This document shows, piece after piece, positions 34,413 to 46,162 of a stretch of 64,000 nucleotides of DNA. The position numbers and the translations under genes were made by a program. The stretch is from Rosa chinensis (taxonomy: Eukaryota; Streptophyta; Magnoliopsida; Rosales; Rosaceae). The notes below the pieces were generated by a model. The model worked only from the letters and a program-made list of their open reading frames with translations. It was not told the DNA's origin and did no database searches. The stretch's first letter is position 1. Each line of letters opens with the position of its first letter. The stretch lies in contig NC_037093.1 in the NCBI RefSeq assembly GCF_002994745.2, positions 44,744,384-44,808,383 on the forward strand, written 5' to 3'.

Positions 34413-34701
34413 CCATGGAGGATTTTCCATAGAAGCGTAGAGAAAGAACAACGTAGCAAGTCACGCATAGAAGAAAAACTTTGACGCCAAGCAGAGTCTT
34501 TAACGTAGAGGAGAGTTTTTTTTTTTTTTTTGGCTGGAGTTAACGACAACTAACGTCACCTTAACTAGAGTTAGAGTAGAAAACCAAAAACTGATCCAAG
34601 AATGATGTATTACTTTTCAGAGCCCTTAGATTAGATAAAGAGTAAGATTTTATGAAATTCAAGTAAATTTACAGACTCCTCACTTTAGAGGAGCCGGATC
34701 C
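34401..34701 (-). repeat. Right TIR of the Mutator-like element
   Basis: Inverted partner of 32143-32448. Its inner edge coincides with the stop of the transposase fragment, which suggests that the TIR was extended or regenerated by copying the left arm during a gap-repair event. That mechanism is an inference. Confidence 0.9.
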
Positions 34702-34710
34702 TCTCTTGTA

Positions 34711-35474
34711 ACATTTGTTGTATACAATGTTAATTAAATGATTTCCAAAGTTGTAAGTGGTGGGAAAGATTTAAGATTCTACATTAGTTGAATGAGGCTT
34801 ACAGGGCCAGTCCTGATGTTTTTGTGGTCTGAAGCGAATGTAATCTTGTATAAAGTAAACATTAAAATGTCCACATAATTTTGTTGGGTAAAACAACAAA
34901 AACACAAACAAACAAACTTTTACGCAAAGCATATTTGAATAGATATGAGGAGCAAGAAAAGTTCAATTTCTACTAAAGCTGGGATTCAGACTTTGGTTGC
35001 GACAATAGAAAAGGATTGCAAGATTAGGCCGATTTTGCACTTCATAGAATTTCAAAAAAAAAAAAAAAGTCATACTATAAGTATATAAATCAGAGGCCTT
35101 CAAAAATCGATAGCCTGAGGGGGCTGGCTCACTTGGCACCCCTTAGTGCCGACTCTCTAAGGTTACATTTCGGCTGAGAACTCATCAAGTGCAGGTACAA
35201 CCATATAATGAACCAATCTATCATAACAGTTAGTCACTCTAGACATTCAGAGTTTGTTTATGAGCTATAATGTCTTCCGACCATCGTCAGTTTGTACTAT
35301 GAGGTTTTCAGCATCTATATTTTATTTTCTCCTTCCGGTGCTTCCATAGCAATTTTTGTTTGGAACAAACTTGCAGAATCGAGCAATGGATCTGCAACAA
35401 AATTCTATTTTGAGGGGTTCAACTCTTTTTAGCTATTGAAAAGAATTAATGACCAGTTTGTTAAATCCATGCAT
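34711..35474. other. Intergenic, no gene recognised
   Basis: It has one less AT-rich patch (35110-35400) containing GGCTGGCTCACTTGGCACC and a run of mixed-composition sequence, but no frame of recognised type. This could be a fragment of a host gene's non-coding region or a LINE tail. Confidence 0.35.
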
Positions 35475-35957
35475 GCAAGAAAAAGAATATCAACGATTGC
35501 TGGAAAAAAAAAAAAAGCGTGGAACTAAAGAAGAACGCGTTCGGTTGACAGGAAATGCTTAATTGGAACTATTATTAAAAAAAAAAAAATTTGCTTGGAA
35601 CTATTTAGGATTGTTTAGTTGAGAAACATGGTTTTTCTTCATAGGATTTAGGCCCTTTGTTCCTCTACTTCACGTACTCATTATTGATCAATAATTTGCA
35701 CGTGAGGGTTAGCTGATCATCCCAACTAGCTAGATGATCATCCCAACTAGCTAGACCAAATTTCAAACCTCATTCTAAAAGAAAAGAGAAAATTTAACAT
35801 AATTGGTAATGAGACCTGCTCACCTAATGGATAGTTCTTAAAAGACTGTGAGGGACAAGTGAATCTGACTGCTGTAAACAAATGCACATTTTTAAGTTGT
35901 TATAATTTCAACCTTTTAATTTAAAATATATGGTTGAGATGCATTTATTTCTCACCA
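35475..35957 (+). repeat. Segmental duplicate, copy 1 (no insertions inside)
   Basis: The same sequence recurs, split by insertions, at 42885-42983, 47505-47746 and 49082-49215. Landmarks are AACGATTGCTGGAAAAAAA, AAGAACGCGTTCGGTTGACA, GCTTGGAACTATTTAGGATT, GCTGATCATCCCAACTAG and CAAGTGAATCTGAC. Copy 1 preserves the empty sites of two elements present in copy 2. It carries its own small tandem repeat (GATGATCATCCCAACTAGCT, 35715-35752). Confidence 0.88.
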
Positions 35958-36075
35958 GTGGCGGAGCCAAAAATTGATCTCAAATTCTCAACTGGAGCAC
36001 TCAAAAGATTAAAAAAAAAAATTTGACACTTAAACTTAAAATATATCAAAATTGAAATTAAAAAAAAAATAGAAT
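35958..36075 (+). mobile_element. Left end of an unidentified TE starting CAGTGGCGGAGCC
   Basis: Right at the point where segmental copy 1 stops matching copy 2, the sequence begins CAGTGGCGGAGCCAAAAATT, a terminus seen on many plant hAT-like elements. The copia element at 36076 is inserted inside it. The other end should lie in 42581-42884, but no clear inverted CAGTGGCGGAGCC copy is visible, so the element is probably truncated. Confidence 0.35.
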
Positions 36076-36293
36076 TGTTGTAGAGAAACTGAATTTGAGA
36101 GATAATCGCTGTGTATTCTCATTGATAATAGGGTCCTCTTTATATAGAGGATTACAATGCATAGAATCTCAATCATACAAGGAAAGTAATTCTACATTGA
36201 TTAGGATTCTAGATCCTTCTAATTAAATCCTATTACCACTAGGTCAAGTAACCTAGAGTTTGGGCTAAACACAAATTAGGTTTTCCTTCAACA
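36076..36293 (-). repeat. 3' LTR of the copia element
   Basis: 218 bp, TG...CA, identical to 42363-42580. On the element's strand it carries CCTCTATATAAAGAGG, a TATA box within a palindrome. Preceded on the minus strand by the polypurine tract. Confidence 0.95.
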
Positions 36294-36309
36294 CTCCCCC
36301 TTGTGTTGC

Positions 36310-39300
36310 CCAAACGCGGTGCTTCTCTCGTTGCCTCGTTAAAAACCTTGCCGAGTAACAAAAACCCAGTGGGACAAAAATAACCTCGGTCGAAGGGGAA
36401 AAAGAGCACAACACACCCTTCACGATTCGAGACGAACATGTAGACATCTCCCCTTGATGTCTGCACCTCCCCCTGATGACTACGATCATTGGAGTTCAGA
36501 TAATTTCCGCAAGCCAATTCTTGCCACATGTTTCTCGAACGTGGTATTGGGCAATGACTTAGTAAACAAGTCTGCCTCATTGTTCTCAGATCGAACCTAG
36601 TTCACTTTGATCTCGAGGAGAGTCTGTTGTTGCTGATTATGCTTGGTGTTATCGCTTTTGATGTAGCCTTGCCTCATTTGTTCAAAACAAGCAGCATTAT
36701 CCTAAATGCTTGTAGGCTCATCTGTGGTAGACTTCAAACCACAATTGTTCGAACATGCGTAATTATGAATCCAATCCATATTCATTCACGAACCACTTCA
36801 TGAAGAGCAATGATCTCTGCATTGTTCGAAGATATAGCGACTAGGGTCTATTATGTAGACCTCCAAGATGTCACGGTTTTTTCCCATGGTGAACACTTAA
36901 CCAGATTGGGAATGACCATTGTGTGGGTCAGAGAGATGCCCAACATCAGCAAAACCTTCCAAAACACATGTCGTTTTGGGATGGGGATAGAGAACGCAGG
37001 CCAGCGTTGGCGGCGTTTCTGGTGTGTGATGGGTCCGAATCCATCATTTCTCTATAGGGATAGAACAAGCCCATATCATTCATACATCTCAAGTATCGAA
37101 AGATATCTTTTACACCAATCCAATGGCGTCGCGTTGGCGCAGAGTTATATCTAGCTAACAAGTTCACAACATATGAGGTGTCCGGTCTTGTGCATTGAGA
37201 TGAGTACAATAATGCGCCTATTGTACTAAGTAAGGCACTTCTGCCTCTAGCACATCTTCGTCATCATCCTTTTGACGAAGAGGATCCTTTTCAGGATCAA
37301 GACTACGGACCATCATGGGGGGGGGCTTGAAGGTTTGACCTTGTCAAAATGCCTAAGCATCTATCGACACGATGCTCAAGTTCCAAACCGAGACATAATC
37401 GTGTTCTCCCAAAATCCTTCATCTCAAACTCGGATTTCAAGTGTTCAGCGGTTTCCCTTAACTCTTTAAGGGTTTCTAATGAAGATCATGTCCAACATGA
37501 ACCGCGATAGAATCCAAACTTGTTATAGAAACGCGTGGGCATATCCCTTCCCAATCAAGTAGTCATTTTAGTGAGCGTTTCAACCTCTTTGTAAACGCGC
37601 TCCATGGTCTAGAGCACTTGACTTGGGTAAATAAAGTTCGCCATGAACCTTCATGTATATTCCGTATCTAGATCCCTATAGAGATACGTAGTGACCATAT
37701 TTGTAAGCTGCATGTTCAGTTATTCGAAAACTACCAAACTGACAGGGTAGTGGAGTGCAATGACATCCATTACGAGAGAATATGTCTCATCGTAGTCGAT
37801 TCCAGGGCGTTTTGTGAGAAGCCTTGCGCCATAAGGCGAGATTGCCATATCTTTTTCTTACTACGCTTTCTAACGAAGACCCATTAGTCAACAAGTTTTA
37901 TGTTAGGAGGTGTTGGCATCTCTAGTTCGAAAACCTTCCTCTTCGTTAGAGAATCCATCTTAACCTGGATCGCATCTTTCCATTTAGGCCAAAAATTCTC
38001 TACATTGGCATTCATTCATCAACGGAGCGTGGTTCGATATCATCTGACTCAACAAACTCATGCGCAACGAAATGCACAACTACATCATCAATTATGATGG
38101 AGTTTCTATCCCACGTCTCATGTACACTAGTGTAAGTTTCATAGAGCTCTATATTCTCAGGAATAGATTTTGACGTTGAGGCGTCCCCCAACGATAACCA
38201 TAACCCGAAAGATTCTCATGAGACGGATTTTGAGTCTTGATGATCAAAGTATTGGAATGTGCCAAAGTATCCTTCGAACCCACGGGCCTCTCCACGCATC
38301 CTAGCTGGGGCCAGGGCCTGTAACGCCAGAGTGCCACTCTCTTTGGCATTGGCGCCATGCCTACCTCTGTGTAGGGTGGCGCAACATCCTCTCGTAGGGA
38401 CGTCCATCCTTGCAGGAATGTTTGCAGCATATTTGTGTGATCTCATCACTTTAATAGGGATCAAGATGAGACATAGTGGGGACAGACCATGACAAATCCT
38501 TTCGTTCCTGTTGAACATCTGTGTTCTTATCTCCCCCTAACGACGGGAAGACTGTCTCATCAAAGTGACATCCGCAAATCTGGCGGTAAGGAGATCGCCT
38601 AGCAAGGGCATTTAAGTGGCAGACGATTGTTGGAAGTTCAAGTCTAACGTAGTTGCCCATTCGTCTGTAAGGACCCATCATAGAGCGCTGTGGCGGCGCA
38701 ATTGGCACATAAATGGCTCACTCAAATGTGCGTAAGTACAAAATACTTGTACCCAGTCACTAGCTGTAACGCAGAGGTACATTGAGTGGCGGTAGGTCGT
38801 AGACGAATTAGCATAGCTGCATGCGATATCGCATCACCCCAAGCGGATGTAAGAAGATTGGTGCGCATTACCAATGTTCGGACTACCATCATAGTCGTTT
38901 CCTTGAGACCAATTGGGTATGAACATGGGAATGTGATGTCCAATATCAAGCCCATTGCAATATCCATCGAAAGTCTTTCGATGTAAACTCTCTAGCATAG
39001 TCAAATCCAATTTATTGAATATGATGATTTGGGGAGTGAGCCCATTGCCGTATGATATGTGCTAGGAGTGGAGCATAAGCAGCATTTATAGGTGGACAAT
39101 GGCATAACACGTGACCAGCGTGTTTGCGTGTCAACCAACATCATGAAATATTTAAGCGTCCGCAAGTTGGTTGAATCAATCCACAAAATCCCTACGGATT
39201 CTTTGTAAGAACATAATGAGTATTGTCATATCCTTTGCATAGGACGGTCTCAGTCCTAATTTCCCTAAGGAACGGGCTTAGTAAAATGAGCGAGAGGCTT

Positions 39301-39660
39301 TAGAAGCAAGCAATGAGAATTTTGGTTAGGCCTGAGCGTCTGAAACGCTATTTTGAAGCAAGTTGGTGATTGCAGCATCACCTAGGGCGCCATCACCATG
39401 ATGGACACCATCCATGGAGTCATGGATAGAGACTACGCCAGCCCTAGGCTGGTGGTGGACGGAGGCGGTGCCCTTGGCAGCAGCATCGGTCACACTTAGT
39501 CTGAGAATCAACTTTTGATTCATGCTTCATTTCGCTCGAGAGAAAAGATGTCCGTGTGAAGTCTTTTTGTAGACGGATCATCATATCATGACTAGGATGA
39601 TCTATCCTGTCGTGACAAAGCCAATATGTGTCCAAATCCAAGAGATCTTCTCTCATGACT
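36310..39660 (-). pseudogene. Copia pol, extensively broken
   Basis: Minus-strand remnants from high to low coordinate: GAG-pre-integrase (39656-39444; CHDRIDHPSHDMMIRL), integrase core (39186-39001; FMMLVDTQTRWSRVMPLST), integrase C-terminal part (38967-38722; SAWGDAISHAAMLIRLRPTA, then LQLVTGYK), connector (38708-38149), RT start (near 37800; YDETYSLVMDV) and RNase H (37209-36600; QCTRPDTSYVVNLLARY). There are many stops and frameshifts, and the stretch that should hold the RT YVDD motif is missing or unreadable. None of the enzymes could be made from this copy. Plus-strand frames in this interval are shadows. Confidence 0.88.
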
Positions 39661-40111
39661 TATATTGGATTTAATAGCTCGAATAGTGACATAAAGTCCA
39701 CTTAGAGAGACACATAAACTTCTCTAAGATGCGTCTTTGTTAGCAATCATTAGAGGTAATGCAAAGGAACTCATTTCCGTTCTCTACATGCATTTTCGCA
39801 TGGAATTCGTTGGCTATTCATAGGGTACTATGTGCCCTAAGAGCGTAGAGAGTTTCTGTGACAACTATAATCGAGGTGCCATTTGGCAAGTGGAACTTGG
39901 GCTATTCCATGTCCTTGAATTAATATTGATGGCCTAGCCATCGTAGTCACAAAGTCATATGCTCAGAATCAAAATTGAGTCATAATGAAAAGCACTCGAA
40001 ATTTTATTCATAAGCCAACGGAGTACATCATTGTTTCTATGATCAAAGAAAATCTAATCCAATAAAAAAATAATATGGCAATCGCCTACATCTCTTGGAA
40101 AATAAAAAGAC

Positions 40112-41200
40112 TTAATCAAAATCGCCAATTTCTTGGTCTTGATCCATGTAGTCTTCCACCCTTAGATCTAGATCGCCATCTTGATCTTCTTGTGCCATGT
40201 AATTCGCTTCCCTTGCTTCACGATACGTCTTGTATGCGTTTGCAACATTCTGGGGTGCGGTACATGTTTTGGCCCAATGTTCAGTTGATCCACATCGAAA
40301 ACAAACATCATTATGGTCAGGCTCCCTTGATCGAGGCGCCATTGGGGCGCGATTTGGATGACCTATGCTCTTGGTGGCGTTACCACCATGGTCGGAGGCT
40401 CCGCCTCTCTCTCTCTTCACACGTTGACCTCCACGGTTCCGTGCACGCCTCTCTTGGCGATTTCCTTCCTCTTTAGGGCGAACATATGGACCAGAATGTC
40501 CAGAATTGTCCCTACTCTTAGGGTTTCGCTCCTTGCGTCCTCCATTGGGGGCGCGACTATAGTTAGACTCCAGAATAGGCTTAGTTCCCACGGGTCTAGT
40601 ATTATAGTTCTTCACAAGGATATTATCGTGCTTTTCAGCTACGTTCATGGCGCCAATGAGCTCATGAAACCTCGTGATACGTCCTGCATTTACATCAATC
40701 CGATAATTCTTTGAAATCATCAGTGCAGAGACGGGGAAGGTAGAGAGAGCCTTCTCGATCAACATCGTATCAGTTATGGCATGGCCACAATACTCCATCA
40801 GAGACTTGATACGAAGAGCTTCCGAGTTATAATCAAGCACAGACTTGAAATCACAAAAGCGGAGGCTATGCCATCGCACTTCTAAATCAGGAAGCAGGGA
40901 ATCACGAACGTTGCCAAATCGCTGCTCAAGTTCTACCCATAGTTTTCTTGGGTCTTCCTCGTTGAGGTATTCATTTTGGAGCGCGTCATTCATGTGCCTT
41001 GTCATGAGAATTATGGCTTTAGCTTGTTTTGCTTCAAAAGCAGTAGCTTGCTCAATGGAGAGCACGTTCTGACTAGGCTCTTGGATGGTTTCCAGAAGTC
41101 CATCAGCCTTAAGATGTTGGCGCACATCTCGGACCCACCTATGGTATCCTGCGCCAGTTGTCTCGAGTGGAACAAAGTTCAACTTGTTCAGGTAACTCAT
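40112..41200 (-). CDS. Copia gag polyprotein, intact
   Basis: The frame from the ATG at 41200 (MSYLNKLNFVPLETTGAGYH) runs 362 codons without a stop. It has the copia gag layout: an N-terminal capsid-like region with VLDYNSEALRIKSLMEYCG, a basic middle (RQERRARNRGGQRVKRERGG) and a CCHC zinc knuckle, CFRCGSTEHWAKTC (C-x2-C-x4-H-x4-C), that binds RNA. In active elements the product forms the virus-like particle in the cytoplasm. The frame could be extended by five codons upstream but no earlier ATG is present. An intact gag beside a wrecked pol is the notable feature. Confidence 0.88.
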   Translation of the reverse strand: MSYLNKLNFVPLETTGAGYHRWVRDVRQHLKADGLLETIQEPSQNVLSIEQATAFEAKQAKAIILMTRHMNDALQNEYLNEEDPRKLWVELEQRFGNVRDSLLPDLEVRWHSLRFCDFKSVLDYNSEALRIKSLMEYCGHAITDTMLIEKALSTFPVSALMISKNYRIDVNAGRITRFHELIGAMNVAEKHDNILVKNYNTRPVGTKPILESNYSRAPNGGRKERNPKSRDNSGHSGPYVRPKEEGNRQERRARNRGGQRVKRERGGASDHGGNATKSIGHPNRAPMAPRSREPDHNDVCFRCGSTEHWAKTCTAPQNVANAYKTYREAREANYMAQEDQDGDLDLRVEDYMDQDQEIGDFD

Positions 41201-41265
41201 CCTGAAAAACAACACAAGATTAGGGTTAGTTTCGGAGCGGAAAGGCTACCACAAAAAACTATTAA

Positions 41266-41790
41266 ATTTCTGAGCGTAGTCGCTTCCAAGAAATTAGGGA
41301 TTTTCTGAGCGTAGTCGCTTCCAAGAAAATCCGATTCCAAGAGGGGTTTTGGATTAGATCGAAACAACGATGTATGTGGTCGATCGTTTTCTTCTCAAAC
41401 AAACTCTAAGTTTGGAGGACTCTACAAGCTCCAAGCTTGGAGTGAGCACGAACCCCCACAGTTCGGCTTTTGGTCTCCCCTATGTAGAGAAAGGGGGGTA
41501 GGAGAAGGGATTTTGGAAGTCCCCGAGAAAAGAAGAAGAAATAAAAAAAACTTCAAAAGTGGGAACTTTTAGAAAAGTTTACCTTAAAAGATGGCCGGAA
41601 AAAAATGTCGCCCGAAAAGTTACTATAGCTGCCTAAAAAGTTACTGTAGCTGCCGGAAAGTTACTATAGCTGCCGGAAAGTTACTGTAGCTGACCAAAAA
41701 AGTCGCTGGAAAATGCCGGGAAGTGGCAGGAAAAGTCTCCCGGAAAATGGCCGGAAAAGTCACAGGAAAAGCGGCCGGAAAAGGGTTGAC
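41266..41790 (-). repeat. Tandem repeats in the copia leader
   Basis: Two sets lie between the 5' LTR and gag. At 41266-41330 the word CTGAGCGTAGTCGCTTCCAA occurs twice, 38 bases apart. At 41610-41790 short units based on AAAGTTACT(A/G)TAGCTGCC and GGCCGGAAAAGT recur about ten times. On the element's strand the second set is CT-rich (TTTCCGGC), in the untranslated leader where packaging signals or internal ribosome entry could lie; function is unknown. Confidence 0.7.
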
Positions 41791-42362
41791 CGGCCGTTGA
41801 CCGTTGACTGTTGACTGTTGACCAATACTGACGTGGCCGTGGGTCCCTGTTGCTGATGTGGCAGTGGGTCCCTGTGATGACGTGGCAGTGGGTCAGGGTG
41901 CTTGGGCTTATGTCCTTCTGGGCTTCTGGGCTTCTTTTGCTTTCTCTTTTTCTTTTCTTTTTTTTTCTTTTCTTTTCTTTTCTGCCGGTTCAAGATGCAG
42001 CAGCTCAAGTGGCCGGTTCACGCCTTTTTAGGCCCGTTTTTGCAAATTTTCTTCCGGTTCCTGAAACTTCATATCAATGGGCTTCTGGTATCAAAATTTG
42101 GTGAAATTTGAAGGTCCGGAAGATGGTGAACCGATGGGATATTTGCTGCGAGTTGTATGGAGCTTCCGGTGGCCGGTTCGGTAAGTTTCCGGCCGGTTCT
42201 TGGGGTGGGGCCGCCGGTTCTGGACTCCTGAGATCGATTCCTTTAAGGTGTGAGGTGGAGGCAGAAAAGGCTTCAACGATTTGTATTCGGATTCAAGGTT
42301 TTTAGCTTCTTGAATCAGGGTTTGGCTATTTGTTTCAGGGTTAGGGCTTCGTGCTGATAACG

Positions 42363-42580
42363 TGTTGTAGAGAAACTGAATTTGAGAGATAATCGCTGTG
42401 TATTCTCATTGATAATAGGGTCCTCTTTATATAGAGGATTACAATGCATAGAATCTCAATCATACAAGGAAAGTAATTCTACATTGATTAGGATTCTAGA
42501 TCCTTCTAATTAAATCCTATTACCACTAGGTCAAGTAACCTAGAGTTTGGGCTAAACACAAATTAGGTTTTCCTTCAACA
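42363..42580 (-). repeat. 5' LTR of the copia element
   Basis: Identical to 36076-36293. Just inside it on the minus strand is CGTTATCAGCACGAAGCC, where the primer-binding site is expected; the matching tRNA was not identified. Confidence 0.95.
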
Positions 42581-42585
42581 AGAAT

Positions 42586-42884
42586 AAGGTTATCGAAAGA
42601 TTTTTTTTTTTTTTTTACCAAAAAGATCAACATTTTTTTTAAGTTACATATTTTATTAATCAAACTTATAGTTTAATTTTAGATTTTAGACAATTTTTCC
42701 TTAAACTTTGAAACTATATGAAAGAATACTATTAATGGTTTTTTTTTTGTTGAGAAGAAATAATACTATTAATGTTATAAAAAGAAAGAAATTAAAAAAA
42801 TAGCACATTGCTGAGAAGAAATAATAAGTATTAACGTTAAAAAGAAAAAAAGAAATAAAAGAATTTGCATATTTCTTGGAAGAA
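42586..42884. other. AT-rich filler after the copia element
   Basis: Homopolymer runs and a repeated word (TTGAGAAGAAATAATA..TATTAA at 42750 and 42812). Probably the remainder of the TE that hosts the copia insertion. No gene. Confidence 0.4.
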
Positions 42885-43854
42885 AAAGAATATATCAACG
42901 ATTGCTGGAAAAAAAATGCTTCGAACTAAAGAAGAACGCGTTCGGTTGACAGGAAATGCTTAATTGGAACTATTTTTTTTTTTATTAAATACTTGTTACT
43001 CCTCAAACTTTTCCCTGAAAAACAGTTTGGTCCCTCGCCTTTTAAATTAAACTGAATAGTCCTTATTCTTTCTAATTCTCACATAACAAGTCCCCAACAG
43101 GTCCAAAATGACTATTATACTGTCACGCCCCGAATTTTGAATAAAGAAAATTCAAATCTGAAACGCGAGAACAAACACAAGAAAAGACATATAGAAAGTT
43201 TTTCATTTAAACTAAGTAACAAACAAACTGAACTCACAATGTCAATACCGACTCGTTCTTTAGAGTCACGTATTACATTACAGATAGTTTACAAATCAAA
43301 CTGAATGACAATTCAATAACTAAACACACCCACCACAACTCACTACCCAGCGGAAGACTTAAAACTAAGAGCACCTTTCCACGTCCATGCCATCGAACGT
43401 ACACCTCATCTTTGATAATGATCACTCGATAATTAAACCTACACAAAAACCCCTACACCATAGAATAGTACACCGGAATGAACAAAACAAACCCGGTAAG
43501 CTTTTCAGCCCGTATGAGTAAACTCAATTAAAGTGACTCACGTCACTCATGCTTATAATTCCTCAATTCGTGAGACAATTAAATCATCAACATTTAATTC
43601 CACAATGACATGCTTTCACTATCTCAGTCTAACAAAATCAATATGCAATTAACTCCAAAAATGTTAAACACTCTACGTCCCCATAATTTATCAGATCACC
43701 AATCATTTGCCTCAACAGCATAACCACAAAATCACACTCACTCCCCTCAACATAAAGCGTTTGCCAAAATCATGACATCTCAACTCATTTCACGATCGCT
43801 ACGGATCACAACCCACAACCGTACACACAATCAGAATTAAACAAAATCAGTAAT

Positions 43855-44095
43855 CCCTGCATAGAAACTTAGTTCAGGAGATCACATTAAACAAACAAAC
43901 GAAATCATAGTAATTCCTGCATATAGTTTAGTTCAGGAGATTACATTAAAATCAAACAAAAGAAACATAGTAATCCCTGCATATAGTTTAGTTCAGGAGA
44001 TTACATTAAAATCAAACAAAAGAAATCATAGTAATCCTTGCATATAGTTTAGTTTAGGAGATTACATTAAAATCAAACAAATGAAATGAAAAAGA
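43855..44095 (-). repeat. Minisatellite, about 60-bp unit, four copies
   Basis: Units contain TAGTAATCCCTGCATATAG and TTTAGTTCAGGAGATTACAT. The last three are nearly identical while the first is diverged, so expansion was recent. It lies inside the solo LTR. Confidence 0.9.
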
Positions 44096-44214
44096 AAGTA
44101 GATAAAGAAATCACACGATAGAAATGAAAAAGAAATATATAAATAATAAATCAAACACTCACGCTAAAACCAAGAATTCACCCTTTGATTCTGAATACAC
44201 AATCTCACAAAATA

Positions 44215-44625
44215 ACTCGTTTCAATTGTAGCCCGTCACTGCCTAGGGTTATGGCGTCCAATACTCTCCTCAATCGTAGCCCGTCACCCGCTTAGGGTTA
44301 TGGCGTCCGACACTCTCCTCAATCGTAGCCCATCACCCGCTTAGGGTTATAGCGTCCGACTTACTTACTCAATTGTAGCCCGTCACCGCCTAGGGTTATG
44401 GCATCCAATACTCTCCTCAATCGTAGCCCGTCACCCGCCTAGGGTTATGGCGTCCGACTCACTTACTTAATCGTAGCCCGTCAACCACCCAGGATTATGG
44501 CATTCGATCACACTTACTCAATCGTAGCCCGTCATCCACCTAGGATTATGGCGTCCGATCCCACTTACTCAATCGTAGCCCGTCATCCACCCAGGATTAT
44601 GGCGTCCAATCCCATACCCTCACAC
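44215..44625 (-). repeat. Minisatellite, about 58-61-bp unit, seven copies
   Basis: Each unit contains CAATCGTAGCCCGTCA(C/T)C and TAGG(G/A)TTATGGCGTCC. Units drift from CGCTTAGGGTTATGG on the left to CACCCAGGATTATGG on the right. It is at about 56-68 percent of the LTR length when read on the LTR's strand. Confidence 0.92.
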
Positions 44626-46071
44626 TAGTCACCACACATGTACAGAGATCGTCATATAAAATTGTTTCCTCATCTCCCACAACCTCAACAAATATCAAAA
44701 CCAATTCCAAATAATATGTTCTCGTCTCCAATCTATCATCAAAATCGAATCCCACATGCTCTATAATTTCCCCAAATCATGAATCAATCAAGTCATACAA
44801 ATCAACACCACAATCAATAATGATCCAAGTCTCTCATGGACAATAAATGAAAGGATCACACTTTACTCAATTATTCCTTATCAACATCAACTCAACAATA
44901 TATGATAATTTATATCTTCAAGAGAAATGCTCGAAATGATAAATCAATCAATCAAATCAATACTTCACCCAATGCCATATCATCCAATATATATATTCCA
45001 CGTAAATATATATATACGTAGTCACCCACACAGGACTGACTACTAATACCAACTATAGTTCACACACAGTAAAAACCGAGAAATTCATTTTTATATACTT
45101 AAAAACTCATTTTCTTAAAATCATTTTTCAAACATAACAATTAATGTAATTAATGAAATTCCGTTCGTAAATAAACCATGTGAGATTTACTCACCTCTCA
45201 CTCCCGCTGCGTCTTCTATCAACCAAATCCCAATATCTCAATCGTTCGTCCACTCAAACCGTCAAGTACCTAATCAAGTGCGGTCTTAAATTAGCAACCA
45301 GTTCAAAAAATATACTTAAATGATGATCCAACGGTCGGATCCTCACCCAAGACCAGACAATGTCATTGGGACAGTCATACGATCTTTATATCGAAAATAT
45401 AAGTCCAACGGATGGTCCGATCTTCACAGATCACAAATCGAACGATCGAAATCGATCGAAATTGTAAAAATCATAACTTAATCATACGATCCACAAAATT
45501 CACATGCTATATATCAAAACGATCGTATAAACATGTAGAACATAAAAATGGGCAGAAACTTGGCCCTTGAGACCCCAGGAAGTGGCCGGAAAAGGCCACC
45601 GGAGTTAGAGGCAGAGCCGCCGTCGACCACCGCCAACAGCGTCGGGGCCAAGCTACTCCTCTTCGTTTCATCGATCTGAGAAACTTTCATAACTGGCACG
45701 AAGTCAGAAAATGAGTGGAAGTGGTCGAAATTACCTAAAACAGTCCGATTTGGCCGGAATTTTTGCAGAAACCGGTGAGAGCTCCGACGAGCATGAAAAC
45801 GTTCACCTCCGGTTCGGGTCTTTTGGAATCTTGATCAGAAACTCAAGGGGAATTCAACAAGCTAAGAATCTCGAAGATTGGCGACCTAGAATTCGGGATA
45901 TTCCCTTCGCACCCCAAGTCGGCCGTGCTGCCGCCGCCGCCGCCACAAGCCACAAGGCAGCGCAAGGCTGCCACAGAAAGATGCGCAAGGTTGAGGCGAA
46001 GCCAAATGAAGTGGTTTGGTGGCCGGAGCTGCAAGATATCGGCCGGCAAAGTGATGCCCTATTTTGGGCTC

Positions 46072-46072
<1 letters not shown>

Positions 46073-46161
<89 letters not shown>
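46073..46161. repeat. (GA)n microsatellite
   Basis: About 44 uninterrupted GA units within the solo LTR. It creates spurious Arg-Glu repeat frames in one strand and Ser-Leu repeat frames in the other. Confidence 0.98.

Positions 46162-46162
<1 letters not shown>

Larger units (their letters stand above)
32143..34701 (+). mobile_element. Mutator-like element (FAR1/FHY3-type) with 300-bp TIRs and 9-bp target duplication
   Basis: The element runs from GGATCCGGCTGCTCTAAAG to its inverted copy CTTTAGAGGAGCCGGATCC. The TIRs are 32143-32448 and 34401-34701, with about one difference in 15. The flanks TCTTTTGTA (32134-32142) and TCTCTTGTA (34702-34710) are a 9-bp target duplication with one mismatch, the Mutator hallmark. 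Inside is a broken transposase (33270-34412). The right TIR begins exactly at the transposase fragment's last codons (GCCTTCTTG TAA), so the C-terminal half of the enzyme has been lost. A TA repeat lies at 32928-32955. Confidence 0.9.
36076..42580 (-). mobile_element. Ty1/copia retrotransposon, complete with identical LTRs
   Basis: Two 218-bp LTRs (36076-36293 and 42363-42580) starting TGTTGTAGAG and ending TTCCTTCAACA are identical by eye over their full length. The flanks are AGAAT at 36071-36075 and 42581-42585, an exact 5-bp target duplication. The coding strand is minus: gag (41200-40112), then GAG-pre-integrase, integrase, RT and RNase H down to about 36600, the copia order. A polypurine tract (AAGGGGGAG on the minus strand) adjoins the left LTR at 36294-36303. 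The gag frame is open but pol is full of stops and frameshifts. Length 6.5 kb, with a 1.15-kb leader between the 5' LTR and gag that has unusual tandem repeats. Confidence 0.95.

Noticed and set aside
40075..41308. Plus-strand frames of 75-133 codons opposite copia gag
   Set aside because: They are antisense shadows of gag, which has the CCHC motif on the minus strand.
44215..44625. Regular 58-61-bp repeats that might suggest a CRISPR array
   Set aside because: The whole unit is conserved rather than alternating with unique spacers, the context is a plant LTR, and no cas genes exist. It is a minisatellite.
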